Below, in pieces: positions 40,374 to 50,903 of a stretch of 64,000 nt of DNA; position 1 is the stretch's first letter, and the number at the start of each line of letters is the position of its first letter. Position numbers and translations under genes: made by a program. The notes below the pieces were generated by a model that saw only the letters and a program-made list of their open reading frames with translations, did not search any database and was not told where the DNA came from. Source of the DNA: Phytopythium helicoides. Lineage: Eukaryota; Oomycota; Peronosporomycetes; Pythiales; Pythiaceae. The DNA lies in assembly GCA_024867545.1 (NCBI GenBank), contig JANFNE010000025.1:372001-436000 (forward strand). Reading direction: 5' to 3'.

Positions 40374-42998
40374 TCAGCATGACAAGAACCCGGCAAGTCG
40401 ATTCCAGATGTACTGCAAAGCTTCCGATAATGGCACTTCCGCACTATCTTCCTCCTCTTCCTCCCCCTCACTATCCATGCCATCTTCATTGTTCGCCCCA
40501 CGAGCAATCTGCCTGGCCCTTAACGCCGCGTGAGTAGTGTCGCGGCCTTCCACGAGTGAAAATACAGCGTCGACGTCAATACCCTTACCAGCCACAAACG
40601 CTCGCTTGATTTGCAACACTCGACCCCAACGATTAAGCACTCCCGCGGCCTGGCAGCAACGAACATACAGCTTGCGCTCTGCCCACCCGAGATTTCCGTC
40701 GCAGATGAGCGCAATCACTAGCAGAAAAAACACGTTCCGAACATGCCGGCGTACGGAAATCCCAACTGGCTGGTGAGGTTCGCCGGAATTACGCACGGAA
40801 AATGTGCCACTGCCTCGGCGAGCCGAGACGGCGCGTTTCGCTGATATGGTAGTAACTTGACCAGTGGGGTTGACAATGTCAAGAATCGATCCGTATCTCT
40901 CCAAGGTCGATAAAAAGAGGGTCGCATCGTCAAGAGGATGAGCCTTGCACGCAAGTTCCGGCTTTTCGAGGCACGAACACTCACCTGTTGAGCCACTTGC
41001 ACTCGATTTGACTGGCCACAAGTCTGAACAAATCCATTTGTGCCGAAGAAACCCCACCATGATCTCTGCGTTTGGGTGAATCGCTCGCTTGCTTACTATT
41101 GCACAACCAATGGCTCGCATATAATCTACTCGCTGGTCTGGCGAGAAGCAATCGTCCTCGAGCATGAAAACTTCGAGCACAGAGATGACGCACCCTGGAC
41201 CAATGATGTTCACTCGGCAATGTTGCATGACGCGGTGTAGTGTCCACCCATTGGAGAGAGCGTTGATGGGAAGAACAAGAAGACTAAGTGCCGTTCGCGC
41301 TGCTGCGCGCCACAATACGCGCTTGATTAGTAGCTTCAGAAGAAACTTGACAGCGAATCTCTTCGACTTATACAACATTAGTGTCAATATAGCAACAAGT
41401 CGAGGAGAACCGCGCATTGGATCGATTCCAAAGAGCGCCTCTTTTCGGTTGCCTGCTTGGAGTGCAGCACGCGCAATCGCTCTCGTGAGAAATTCGCGCT
41501 CCCGATCGAGAGGGTACAAAGTGAGGTTGGCGCTGACTGTCAGTCGGAACGCGCTGATCAAAGTTGTCAAGTACAGCATGTGTACTTCGACAAGTGAGAC
41601 TGCAATATTCAGCAACCCAGTATACACGTAGTAGCTGGCGGAGTTTGAATCTAGCGACGAAGGTATGATTGCGTCCTCAAGTCCAATTGACACGAGTCCA
41701 AACAATATACCAGCTGCCGCGCCAATGATTGTTGTCAGAGCTTCGAGGCGAAGTATTGCCTTCTGTGCTGTTTCTGGTAAGCTGTTGTCTGTCTTGCGAC
41801 GAAAACTTGGACCCCTCGATGTGTGTCGCGATAGCCGTCGTACTAGTTGGGGGCCTTCTTGAGCATGCTGCTTGTTTGTATCATCAGCCCGTTCGAAGCT
41901 AATAGCGGAAAGTGCTCGTTTGGTACTAACAACACGCTTTTCTGATGCTTTTGTCAGCAATCGAATTCCTATGTCCTCGATGCGTGAGAGGTAACTCATG
42001 GTCGATTTTAAATCAGAATTCAGTCGAAACAAGCTTCTACTGCTTCGAGTTGTCAGAATGGGTGCTTTGCATCCAGCTGCTTGGGGAACTTTGATGAAAG
42101 AAGGGAGTTCAGAAAATAACTCGACACTGAAATATTGGCTCAATGGGTTTGATTCGGCTCCTAACTGAGTGTTTTTCCAGGCCACGAGCAACAAGTCACA
42201 CCACTCTATTACGCCGTTCTTGTTTTGATCTAGGATCGACATGACACGATCAAGTTCATCATCTCCAAAAATCAAATCCAACTTTTGCAATGCAATCTCA
42301 AGCTCTGTTCGTGTGATCACAAGACTGCCATCGGAATCGCAGTTCTGAAACCCACGCTTGAGCGGTCGGCATTTTATGAGGAAAGCTCTCGTTGGAAGTA
42401 AATATCCTGCACGAAAGCATTGCACTATCATGTCTCGACAGTTCGATAGAAAGCTATCGAAGCTAGTGCCAATCTTCAACTGGTTCGATAGTAAAGCCTC
42501 ATCATTAGTTGAACTAACGATCGCGTTATGATACATAGCATTTTTAAAGTTCGGTGGCAAAAACCTGAAGTCAAGATTAGCCTTGTTGCTGCTCCAAGTG
42601 TCAATATTGGTTGGGGAAAGAGTTGACGACCGTCGCGCAGCAGCGTTTGCTTCTGCCTCGCTCATTCCAATCATTTGTAACAGCACGCTGAGCTCACCTG
42701 TAGAAAGCACACCGTCGTTGTCATTATCGCATGCATGAAACAGCGCGTGCAGTTTTCGCAAGTACTCCTCCCCGGTATCTTCTACAATCTCCATCTTTTT
42801 CCGTTTTGGATTCACGCCGAGCAATGTCGCGCAAGAAGGCCCAGCGGTTAATCCAGTCGGTGCAATCGACGTTAACGGCAACGACGTTCGGCGCTTCTTT
42901 CGCTTCCTTGCTCTTATTTTGAGTGGTAGTAGGCTCGCTTCCAGCACCTGCCTTTTTGGCCCAAGTGCAGGTCCTGCCGGTGTCACTCTGGAAGCCAT
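40374..42998 (-). CDS. EF-hand multi-domain membrane protein, function unknown (copy 2)
   Basis: This is a tandem paralogue of the gene at 37435 with 874 residues from the ATG at 42998 (MASRVTPAGPALGPKR). The frame opens upstream only from a GTG, so the ATG is preferred; it aligns with MTSRV of copy 1. It has the same three EF-hands (DNDNDGVLSTGE, DSDGSLVITRTE, DQNKNGVIEWCD). The third loop ends in Asp instead of Glu, which commonly lowers Ca affinity or allows Mg binding. The linker between the EF-hands and the membrane part is shorter and unrelated to copy 1, whereas the membrane core is nearly identical. Role unknown. Confidence 0.75.
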   Translation of the reverse strand: MASRVTPAGPALGPKRQVLEASLLPLKIRARKRKKRRTSLPLTSIAPTGLTAGPSCATLLGVNPKRKKMEIVEDTGEEYLRKLHALFHACDNDNDGVLSTGELSVLLQMIGMSEAEANAAARRSSTLSPTNIDTWSSNKANLDFRFLPPNFKNAMYHNAIVSSTNDEALLSNQLKIGTSFDSFLSNCRDMIVQCFRAGYLLPTRAFLIKCRPLKRGFQNCDSDGSLVITRTELEIALQKLDLIFGDDELDRVMSILDQNKNGVIEWCDLLLVAWKNTQLGAESNPLSQYFSVELFSELPSFIKVPQAAGCKAPILTTRSSRSLFRLNSDLKSTMSYLSRIEDIGIRLLTKASEKRVVSTKRALSAISFERADDTNKQHAQEGPQLVRRLSRHTSRGPSFRRKTDNSLPETAQKAILRLEALTTIIGAAAGILFGLVSIGLEDAIIPSSLDSNSASYYVYTGLLNIAVSLVEVHMLYLTTLISAFRLTVSANLTLYPLDREREFLTRAIARAALQAGNRKEALFGIDPMRGSPRLVAILTLMLYKSKRFAVKFLLKLLIKRVLWRAAARTALSLLVLPINALSNGWTLHRVMQHCRVNIIGPGCVISVLEVFMLEDDCFSPDQRVDYMRAIGCAIVSKRAIHPNAEIMVGFLRHKWICSDLWPVKSSASGSTGECSCLEKPELACKAHPLDDATLFLSTLERYGSILDIVNPTGQVTTISAKRAVSARRGSGTFSVRNSGEPHQPVGISVRRHVRNVFFLLVIALICDGNLGWAERKLYVRCCQAAGVLNRWGRVLQIKRAFVAGKGIDVDAVFSLVEGRDTTHAALRARQIARGANNEDGMDSEGEEEEEDSAEVPLSEALQYIWNRLAGFLSC
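40718..41998. repeat. Direct duplication, unit B (nearly identical to 37779-39058)
   Basis: Partner of the unit at 37779-39058, on the same strand. Only scattered single-base differences were seen across about 1.28 kb. Confidence 0.85.
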
Positions 42999-43409
42999 AT
43001 TACCTGACCTTGCTGGCGAATCGGAAAATGAAATCGACGATGGACCTGCCGTCGCTCTTCCTTTGACGCCTCGCGCACTATACTTAGTTGCTCCCGACCA
43101 TCGCACAGTCTCAGGAACCCATTCGTGATGATAACATATTCATGCGTGCAGTTCCCCTCAAATTCCACTCGAGTGTTTCATTTGAGGCCGCCAATCACTT
43201 CACAAGCCCGGCATTTTGATGCCCACCGCATCCTCAGCCCCCATGGTAACAGCAGTAAAAAAAAAAGTTCTCCACCAACACCACATCAACCTCCATGTTG
43301 AAGCCAAGCTCTCCCGCAAAAAAATGGCTGCACTCTCAATCGTACCGTTCCCGCCATATTTATACGCTCTCTGCGCGCAGGTGTTACTTCCTGGACCACC
43401 GAGGGCGGC
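42999..43409. other. Divergent intergenic region
   Basis: About 0.41 kb between EF-hand gene 2 (minus) and the G-patch gene (plus). A weak initiator-like sequence, GCACTCTCAATCG, lies at about 43329-43341. Confidence 0.5.
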
Positions 43410-44651
43410 ATGAAGCTGGGGTTCTCGCTCAAGAAGGCGAAGCGGCGGCCGCTGGGGGCCGCGGGGGCGTCGGGGGCCGCTGGGGGAGCGTTCGAGGCTG
43501 CTGCGGCGTCGGATTCGGGCCCGGAGAAGGTTTTCGTGACGGATTTCGACGCCTCCGAGCCGCAGGAGAGCGGCGGGAAGAAGGCGCTGGTGATTCCGCT
43601 GATCGCGGCCAACGAGTGGCGAGGAGGCGGCGAGAAGGCCGCGGAGGGCTCAAGTGATGGCGTTGCGGGCTCTGAAGAGGCCCAGGAGGCTGGAAAGGAG
43701 GTCAAGGAGCTCTCAGGCGGACGAGGAGGCGGCCAGGGCGCTGCTGGCGGAGGCGAGGGGCGCGGATGGAGCCGCTGGAGGAGGCTCTGCGAGCTCTGGG
43801 ACGCTCGTGATCCCCATGAACGGAGCCAGCAACGGAGACAGCAGGGAGAGTGGGGTGGCAGGAGCGACCGGAGGACGAGGAGAGAAGGAAGAAGAGGGAA
43901 CTGCTGTTCCAGGACGCAGACGTGCGGCACAAGACGGACGCGGGCAAGCCCCGCGCGCCGATCCTCAAGCAGAACGCAGTCCCGGGGCTGGACAAGCTCG
44001 CGGACGTCAAGGAGAAGTACAGGCACGACATTTCGCTGCGGCCGGACGCGCTGGACGTGCACAGCGAGACGTACGAGGACGTCCCGATTGAGGAGTTTGG
44101 AGCCGCCATGCTGCGCGGTATGGGCTGGAAAGGGACCGTGAAGGAAGACGACGCGGATGCCGGAGCGCCCAAGCCTCGACATAAGCTGCTGGGACTTGGC
44201 GCCACAATGCGGCCGCCAATGCCCGGAGATAAGGGCAAGAGGAAGAAGAAGCACTCGAGCAAGACCACGGAAGACAAGGCCCCGTCACCGCCGCATTCGC
44301 AGCGGCGCGCCGGCATGAACGTTCCCGACACTGACAGGCGAAAGCGGATGATAAGCGAGGAGAATCAAGCAGGAGATCGCCGTCAGAGGATGACCGCCGC
44401 TCGCGATCAGACAGAGACTCAAAGCGGCGGCGACGCGACGGTGACTAGGGACGACAGGGACGAAAAAGCGAAGCAGCAGCTCAAGACATCGCGACAGGAG
44501 CCGTGATCGGAGAGATGAGGATCGCAGCCGCGATCGCCGACGTGATGAACACCGCAGTGATGACCGACGTGGGCGGGACCGTGATCGATCTCGCTCCCGC
44601 AGCCGAGAGCGGGATCGCGACCGTGAACGCCATCGGTCGAGTCGTCGGTAG
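43410..44651 (+). CDS. G-patch splicing factor, Spp2/GPKOW/MOS2-like, with RS-type tail (several frame slips)
   Basis: It starts MKLGFSLKKAKRRPLG, the typical GFSLK opening of this family. After an Ala/Gly-rich region, a conserved GTLVIPMNGAS segment and the ERPEDEERRKKRELLFQDAD block lead to the G-patch YEDVPIEEFGAAMLRGMGWK, then LLGLGATMRPP. Spp2-type proteins recruit and activate the DEAH helicase Prp2 at the spliceosome. No KOW motif was seen, so it resembles yeast Spp2 more than human GPKOW. The conserved frame changes by +1 at about 43708-43714 and 43850-43857. Beyond about 44330 at least two further frame changes are needed to reach an Arg/Asp/Ser-rich tail (RDRDRSRSRSRERDRDRER) that ends at the TAG at 44649. 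Exact length is therefore uncertain. Confidence 0.75.
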
Positions 44652-44779
44652 ATAAACCGCTCAGTTGCACAGCGAGCACCAAAAAGACAGGAAACGAGGC
44701 AGTAACTAACTCTTTTAGACGGAATGGATGCACTACGAGACAACCACCACGCGCGACAAGGAGTAATTGGCGCCTTTCG

Positions 44780-45685
44780 TCACTTGCTTGAGGAGTCCTC
44801 GCTTTTTGTTTGTTGATCAGGTAGTAGAGATGTGTCAGGGCGCACAGGAAGAGGTGGAATCGACGCACACGCGGTTTCCAACCTGCTTGTGCAGAAACAA
44901 ACATAGTTAGGTAGTGAGTGTGTAAAATTCTCCGAGATGACTACGCACGTTGTCATGACCGTATCGTAGTTATTGTGGAAACGGAGCATCTGGGGCGTGT
45001 TGTCGTCTACCTTTCCGCCCAATAGATTTGCTCGCATCGTCGAAATGGCTGTAAGGTTATCTTGAAGTAGCGCGTCAAGCTGCCGCGCGACGTTGTCGTT
45101 CAGCTCGCCGATTCCTCTGTTGACGTTTTGCTGTATTCCCTGCTTTATTAGAATTTTGTACTGGTAAGTTTGGTCATCGGCACCGCTGCCCTGAATCGCT
45201 ACTCACTGTTTGTTGTTGATAGCTCTGGGTATTTCCCTCGACCTTGATCCGCTTCGTGGCACGTGCTGGCGACTGTCGCTGGTGCGGAAACCAAAAGTGC
45301 GGATGTCGCGATGGCTTTTGCTTGCAAAGCCACATCACGAACACACTTTCCAGGAAGCATAGCTGCGATCTTGATATACCTCGTAACAGGATCGTACTGA
45401 TCCGATGGGAATTGGGTGAGACCTGCAATCAGCGTCTGAATTTCAAGCTGCGACCACCCGGAAGTCGGTTGCTGGGCTGAGAAAGAGTTTACCTGAGGAG
45501 AGTAATGTTGAACTGGAGGGCGAAATTGAAGGCAGAGGCGGCAAATCAGTGCCAGACGCTCCTGGGGTAGGAATATCGAGTGGAACTCCCATTGCAGAGG
45601 GCGAAGCGTCCATAGACTCGTCGGTTGTGAGTCTGTGGTCAATTGTAAAGGCTGATCGATCGTCCATGATGTTGTGTGAGCTCAT
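44780..45685 (-). CDS. SANT/Myb-like domain protein, 3 exons (two +1 slips)
   Basis: Exons, in order of transcription, are 45685-45207, 45160-44949 and 44885-44780; introns are 46 bp and 63 bp, both GT-AG. The product would be 264 residues from MSSHNIMDDRSAFTIDH. A SANT-like helix set lies mid-protein: SGWSQLEIQTLIAGLTQFP, RYIKIAAMLPGKCVRDVAL. Downstream, LDALLQDNLTAISTMRANLL, LRFHNNYDTVM and the terminal IPPLPVRPDTSLL match the layout of a widespread plant and protist SANT protein of unknown function. The frame needs surplus bases removed at about 45527-45532 and 45321-45327. With those removed all exon lengths close in frame, which supports the model. A nuclear chromatin or transcription role is inferred from the domain only. 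It is divergently paired with the gene at 45954. Confidence 0.65.
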
Positions 45686-45953
45686 GAATCCGCTACAAGC
45701 TGACGCTGCTTAGACGCGACTGGTAGAGTTCGGTCGTAAGCCTAAGATAGAGAGCGGCCATTGCTCAGAGCCTGCAAGCCCATCGAGAGAGTCGCCGAGA
45801 CATTCGAGAGGGCGCCGGGTCGGCCAGCCCGCCTGGTCTTGAAGCCGGCGACTGCGAAAGATCGCGGGCTATTCACAGCGCGTCTGTCTGTCCATTGCCA
45901 TCTTTTCTCCCAGTCCAGCATTGCTGTCGTGAAGGGGCGTTGGCATCTCCATC

Positions 45954-47721
45954 TTGAAGAGAAAGATGTTCTGGCCGTTCGTCGACGTCCAAGGACGTCT
46001 CGAGTACTGCCCGCTGGCTGACTTTGGTGGCGCCGGGCTATGTGAAGGAGCAGAGATTCGTGCCAATGTGGTGCTGGCGGAACCCATAACTGCACATGAA
46101 GAACTTCGCAACGTATCCCAGTTCCGTGGTCGAATTGCTCTGCTTCAACGTGGAGAGTGCGATTTTGTGATCAAGGTACTGCGAGCTCAGCGAGCTGGAG
46201 CAGTCGCTGTACTCGTTGGAAACTCCCAGAGTGACGTAGAAAGCGATAACGACGCGGCATTTGTCATGGATGCCGGGAGTCGAGGAGGCATTTACCGGCG
46301 GAGATCGCAGAGGTTCGAATCCCAGCCATGATGATGTCCTTCAACATGGCAACAAATGTGTTTCAGCAAGCACGGACAGCAATGCTCGAAAAACGAGAAC
46401 TCTCACTTGTAGTCAAGTTTCTAGGAGCTAAGAGAGCAGCTTGGGTTTTGGAGCAGCGTGAGAAGCTCACCTCGTCGGTCAAAAAAGAGGAGCATGCCAA
46501 GAAAAAGCGGATAGAGCGCGATATGCGGCGCAATGAGGCAGCTAGTGTGCTTCGCACTCGATTAGCTGGAGCAAAATCAACCCCAAAGAAGGCCATGTTG
46601 CGGATTCCCTCGATTCCAGGGTCTCGTGCACCAAGTTGTTGGAGCAGCACGCGCAGTTTCGCTGCCATGAGTGATATAGTCTCTGAGGTGTCGTCCGTCA
46701 AAAGCGAGACTTTCACGGAACGTGGGACAGCACCAATGCGCCGCAGTGAGCTCGAAATTGAGCTATTAGACAACAACTTTGACGAAGTAGAAGACGAAAC
46801 CAGTCATTGCGGTAAAACGGACCCCAGCCATAGCAGCACCAGTAGCGTTGACAGCGGAAACCAAGACTACTTTAAAGAAGCCGAGTCAATCCGACAGATT
46901 GTAGAGCTGGAGCTTGGTTCAGCGGAGCTTCCTGACGGTGAAAACCAGTCTCTGATCACGAGCATGAACAGTAATGGGTCGGCACTTCATCCATGGTGCC
47001 CCATGACTACGGCACTTCTAATCATTGATACCCAAAACCAGTTTGCGCTCTATGAGCCAGAGAAGAAGGGTTCAAAATATCGCAACCGCCCGGTCGAACT
47101 CGAGCGGAAAGGATAGGCGGTTCCGATATGCAGTCGAGAACGAGCTGATGCCTTTAATTCACGACGTTTTGCTTGCCGGGAGGGCGTGTGAAGGTATTGA
47201 GATCATGTATTCGGTGGTTGAAAGCGCAACACGTGACGGGCGGGAGACGGTCCCCAGCGTACAAGCGCGCGGGCATTCATGTAACCCGTGGCGGATTTGG
47301 AGCCCAAATCCCTAATTCCCGTTGCACCAGACACTGCCCGTGACTTTGTGCTTCCTCGTCCTGGCTTAAAGTAAGTCCAGTATTCACCGTCTTGATCGCA
47401 ATGATAAAACTAATGGCTGTATGGTGTAGCGTATTTGAAGCGACCAATCTCGACTATCTATTGCGAAGTCTCAACATCTCCCATGTGGTTGTTATGGGAC
47501 TGAACGTCCTTGGTAGCATTGACGCATGCGTGCAGAGTGCATTGGATCGTGGGTACCACGTCACACTGCTCTCGGATGCGATTCTAGAGTTGCATTTGGA
47601 CACTTTGGCGAGCAGTAGCAAGACTGGTTATGAAACATCTACTCTGGATCGACTGACCAAGTGCGGCGCTCAGATTATTGCAGCTTCGGATTTCGTTCGA
47701 GAGCTGCATTCTTTTGCGTAG
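45954..47721 (+). CDS. Protease-associated (PA) domain fused to isochorismatase-like hydrolase, 2 exons (several +1 slips)
   Basis: The N-terminal part is a PA domain: LADFGGAGLCEGAEI, FRGRIALLQRGECDFVIKV, RAQRAGAVAVLVGN, then VRIPAMMMSFN. A charged linker of about 190 residues follows. Then an isochorismatase-type cysteine hydrolase: TALLIIDTQNQFALYEP (catalytic Asp), the SPAYKRAGIHVTRGGFGAQI segment, DFVLPRPGL, and SLNISHVVVMGLNVLGSIDA with CVQSAL (catalytic Cys) and RGYHVTLLSDA. The last part is joined across a 59-bp intron (47371-47429). Conserved blocks sit in successive frames needing +1 changes at about 46274-46279, 46296-46301, 47108-47113, 47245-47248 and 47312-47315. The start is unsure; a coding-like frame reaches back toward 45761. 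The substrate is unknown. Confidence 0.65.
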
Positions 47722-47845
47722 GAAGCTAGTTATGTTTGTCGGTTGGTGCACGAAGAAGACGAATACCCGTACTTCCATGGACGAAAATAGAGCTTGATGG
47801 TGGATTGTTGCTTTGCGCAAAGCTGGTGAGAGCAATTAAAGCCTC

Positions 47846-50010
47846 ATGGAAGCCTCTTGCATGCCACAAGAGCTAGTTCTATCTCCACCACCGGCACCGA
47901 TCGAAACCTTCGGAGGTAGCTCGGAAAAGAGCTCCTGTAAAGATCGATTGGATGCATATGACAGTGAAATCGACGGAGAAGAAGTCCTTCCAGCGCAATC
48001 ATCTCTCAGTGGTTTCTTGTGGAAATTTCCGTCTGAAGGAACTACTCAGGAGGTAAAGGTGGTAGATGGCTCCGAGGCGTCATATCCACGCAAATGTAGT
48101 CTCTGTCTGAAGTCCTGGGTCTCAGACCCTGTAAACGAAATGGCTCATTACGATGTCTGTCGCCCCGAGCTTCGACGCAAAGAAAAGAAAAGCAAGAGGT
48201 CGAAGTCTCCAGGTTAGGTCCTGCGCGTCGTGTGTTTTGCGAAATCAACACGGAGCAATCGACTCTCCAGGTGAGGTTATTGCAATCGAAGCATTTTTTA
48301 GTATCGTCGGCTCTAAGCATTATCTTCTCCTAGTGGCGATACGACGAGGAGACCAGTTCATGGAGCGATATCGTCAATCTTTCCTACATCCGGGAGGCTA
48401 AAATTCTTCCTGACCCTCGCGATACGTTCTTGATTCGCACCTTTGATTCACGACGACTGATATTTCAAGTGCGTCTTGAAAATGCCACCAATTTGAGCTC
48501 CAGTGAGACCAATCCTTCAGCCACAGCGTGGTGTGATATGTTGACGGAGCTGTGTGGCTTAGAGTCAATTGAGGACACTAATGTTTCAGAAGACGATGAA
48601 GAAAGCAAAGATGACAACGATGGCAAATCTGTTTTACTGCTTAGTGCTGATGATACGGCTGAGATCAAGAGTCTAATTTCTATGGGAGACGTGGTAGGCC
48701 TCGAACGAGAGCTTCACCTTAGACTTCCAAACCTGGAAACTGCTCGGCTGCAGCTTGTCGATGATGAGCGTAATTCCCCACTGTTGTTGGCGCTGAAGTT
48801 GTGTCCTGACGATTCGCTGCCGTCGATGATCGATTGCGCCGTGCGCTCAGGAGTCGATTGCAACCTCGTTAATCGAGAGTACGTACATCAAATACATTAA
48901 TCGTGGCGAAACTGAGTTGTAGCTGAATCAGTCATGACCAGGATGGAATCTCCGCTACTGGTAGCTGCCGCCTCAGGGAATGTACAGACAGTTCGACAAC
49001 TTCTGTCTATCGATGGTATCGATGCGAGTCAGGTGTGTGCTCTAGGTGCGACGCCACTCCATGCCGCTGCCAACAGCGGGTGTGTCTCTGTACGTGCCAA
49101 GCTTGTCTTGTGCATCGCTATTTATCTCTCACACGCATTGTTGGGGTAGATTATTGAGACACTGGTCCAGCACGGATCCGATCCGTACGCTGCCGATGAC
49201 AAGTCGTGGACAGCTCTTCATTATGCAGCTGCGTGTGCATCAGGTGTGAATGCGGTGCATTTCCTTTGTGAACTCGTGCCCGACATCATGGACTGGCAGT
49301 GTACCGAGGGGAACACTGCGCTGCACGTCGCTGCAGCATGTGGATATGTCGAGAATGTAAGGGCTTTGCTTGAAACGGCTGCGACCTCAGACATTGTGAA
49401 TGCTGCTGGTCAAACTCCATACCGTCTCGCTCTCGAAAACAACAAAATTCAGTGTGCAGTTGCACTCAATGAGTACCAATTTCACGACAAAAAAAGCGGT
49501 AGGCTTGTGGACAATGGATTCGGCATCGGGGAGTATCTAGCGACTGCAGACTCTATGAGATCCTCAATTGACGATCAGATCAATCTCCAATCGGCTGGAC
49601 AAAGTGTAATCATGCCATCGAGCCATGCTGGCAACGACGTGTTGTCAGACTGCTGGATCGAGTGCGTCACGGAAGAAGGGCTTCCATACTACTACAACCC
49701 TCTTAGTGGGGTATCATCGTGGTTTAAAGAGCCCACTGCGACACCTGAAGTCTATGAGCCACAACAACAGGCACACAACAGTGACTCGGACAAACCAAAT
49801 ACCACTACGCCAAACCCATGGCTTGCATTTGAAAGCGGAGCCGGAGGACAGCAACTGCCTCTTTGCCTGATTCCAATGGTTAGCCCGTTGACGTCTCTCG
49901 ACGATCCAACTGCTGCAGTCAAATTGATAGCACAACGTGAAAAAGCGCGGGCACAGCGTCGCCAGCGTCTTAAGGCGCTCCGTCGGCGTAAAGGAGAAAG
50001 AGTAATATAG
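47846..50010 (+). CDS. Ankyrin-repeat and WW-domain protein with PH-like N-terminus, 4 exons
   Basis: Exons are 47846-48270, 48334-48878, 48942-49089 and 49150-50010; introns are 63, 63 and 60 bp, GT-AG. A Cys/His cluster (CSLCLKSWVSDP, HYDVC) precedes a possible PH-like region (SYIREAKILPDPRDTFLIRT, RLIFQVRLENA). Several ankyrin repeats follow (ESPLLVAAASGNVQTVRQLL, GATPLHAAANSGCV, WTALHYAAACASGVNAVHFL, GNTALHVAAACGYVENVRAL). A WW domain comes next (CWIECVTEEGLPYYYNPLSG, then SWFKEP), and a basic Arg-rich C-terminus. WW domains bind Pro-rich ligands, and ankyrin arrays are protein-binding scaffolds. One missing base at about 48213-48215 is inferred in exon 1, because the coding-like frame resumes there one base out of register. 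Likely a cytoplasmic adaptor. Confidence 0.75.
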
Positions 50011-50903
50011 CACAGTGACAGGCTGCGCCGTCCCACGCTTCACAATCGCCAACCTATCTGAAGGGTTCATCAGCAGAGCTAATGACGTGGCTTTGTCCCG
50101 CAGATGTGCCTGACCTCGGGTCCCATCTCAGCAAAGTGATCACCCATGTCATTCCGCCGTCAGCTCATTTACTCAGTGCAAGATACTTCGAGCCATGGCT
50201 ACACTCGAATACGCCACAGGGATTAGCTCACGAGCCCTCATAGGGATTAGACCTGTGGTAATCATCTGCTCATGAATGGTTCGCTTACTTCAACTCAATG
50301 ATATCTAGAATATTCAGTTAGAGTCCTCGGCTTTTGGTCGACAGCAACAATCTTCCGCTAGCAGTCCGCCGCCACCAACATCCGTCTTCTTTGAATGGCA
50401 TTCGTAACATGAACGGTAGCTAAGTGGAAAAGAAGAACCAACTATTTTGCACTTGCTTTATCTGTACAATTCGAGGATGCTTGAGTGCCTGACCTCTGGT
50501 CCATCGCGACATGGATGAGAAAGCCATGACGTGGATCACTCGCCGATCCGCCCCGTCAGTATACATTATTCAAGTCATTTTGCCCTGTGGCTACATTCGT
50601 GTCCTCAGATGTCAACGAGCACGGATGCTTGTGTGCCTGCCTGACCTCGGCGATCTGGGAGGATTGGGAAAGATTCTCTGAAGCACCGAATTTTCGATGT
50701 AATTGTTGGTGCAACACCAACAGGAAAAGCGTTGCGTATTGGTGTACTCCGAATCAATTGTCTCCCAAGCCAAAGCCCAGTGCGGAGGATTTGCATTGAG
50801 AGAGCCTGGTGTACCCGATACTCTTGTTTCCATATTGGTATTTACCGAGACCCGCTCAGGCGGCAAATTTCTCCTTCATTGAGCGACTCACACCAAATTA
50901 CAA
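50011..50903. other. Intergenic region with degenerate internal repeats
   Basis: About 0.9 kb with no supported gene. Related stretches starting with cctgacctc occur at about 50109, 50488 and 50639. The first two are followed by similarly spaced gatcac, ccgtcag and ctacactcg/ctacattcg elements, suggesting an old duplication in the promoter of desulfurase paralogue 2. Confidence 0.45.

Noticed and set aside
46311..46326. GGTTCGAATCCCAGCC, a tRNA T-arm/B-box look-alike
   Set aside because: No A box, anticodon stem or acceptor pairing could be found upstream at tRNA distance. It lies in the PA-domain coding region, where it reads EVRIPA.
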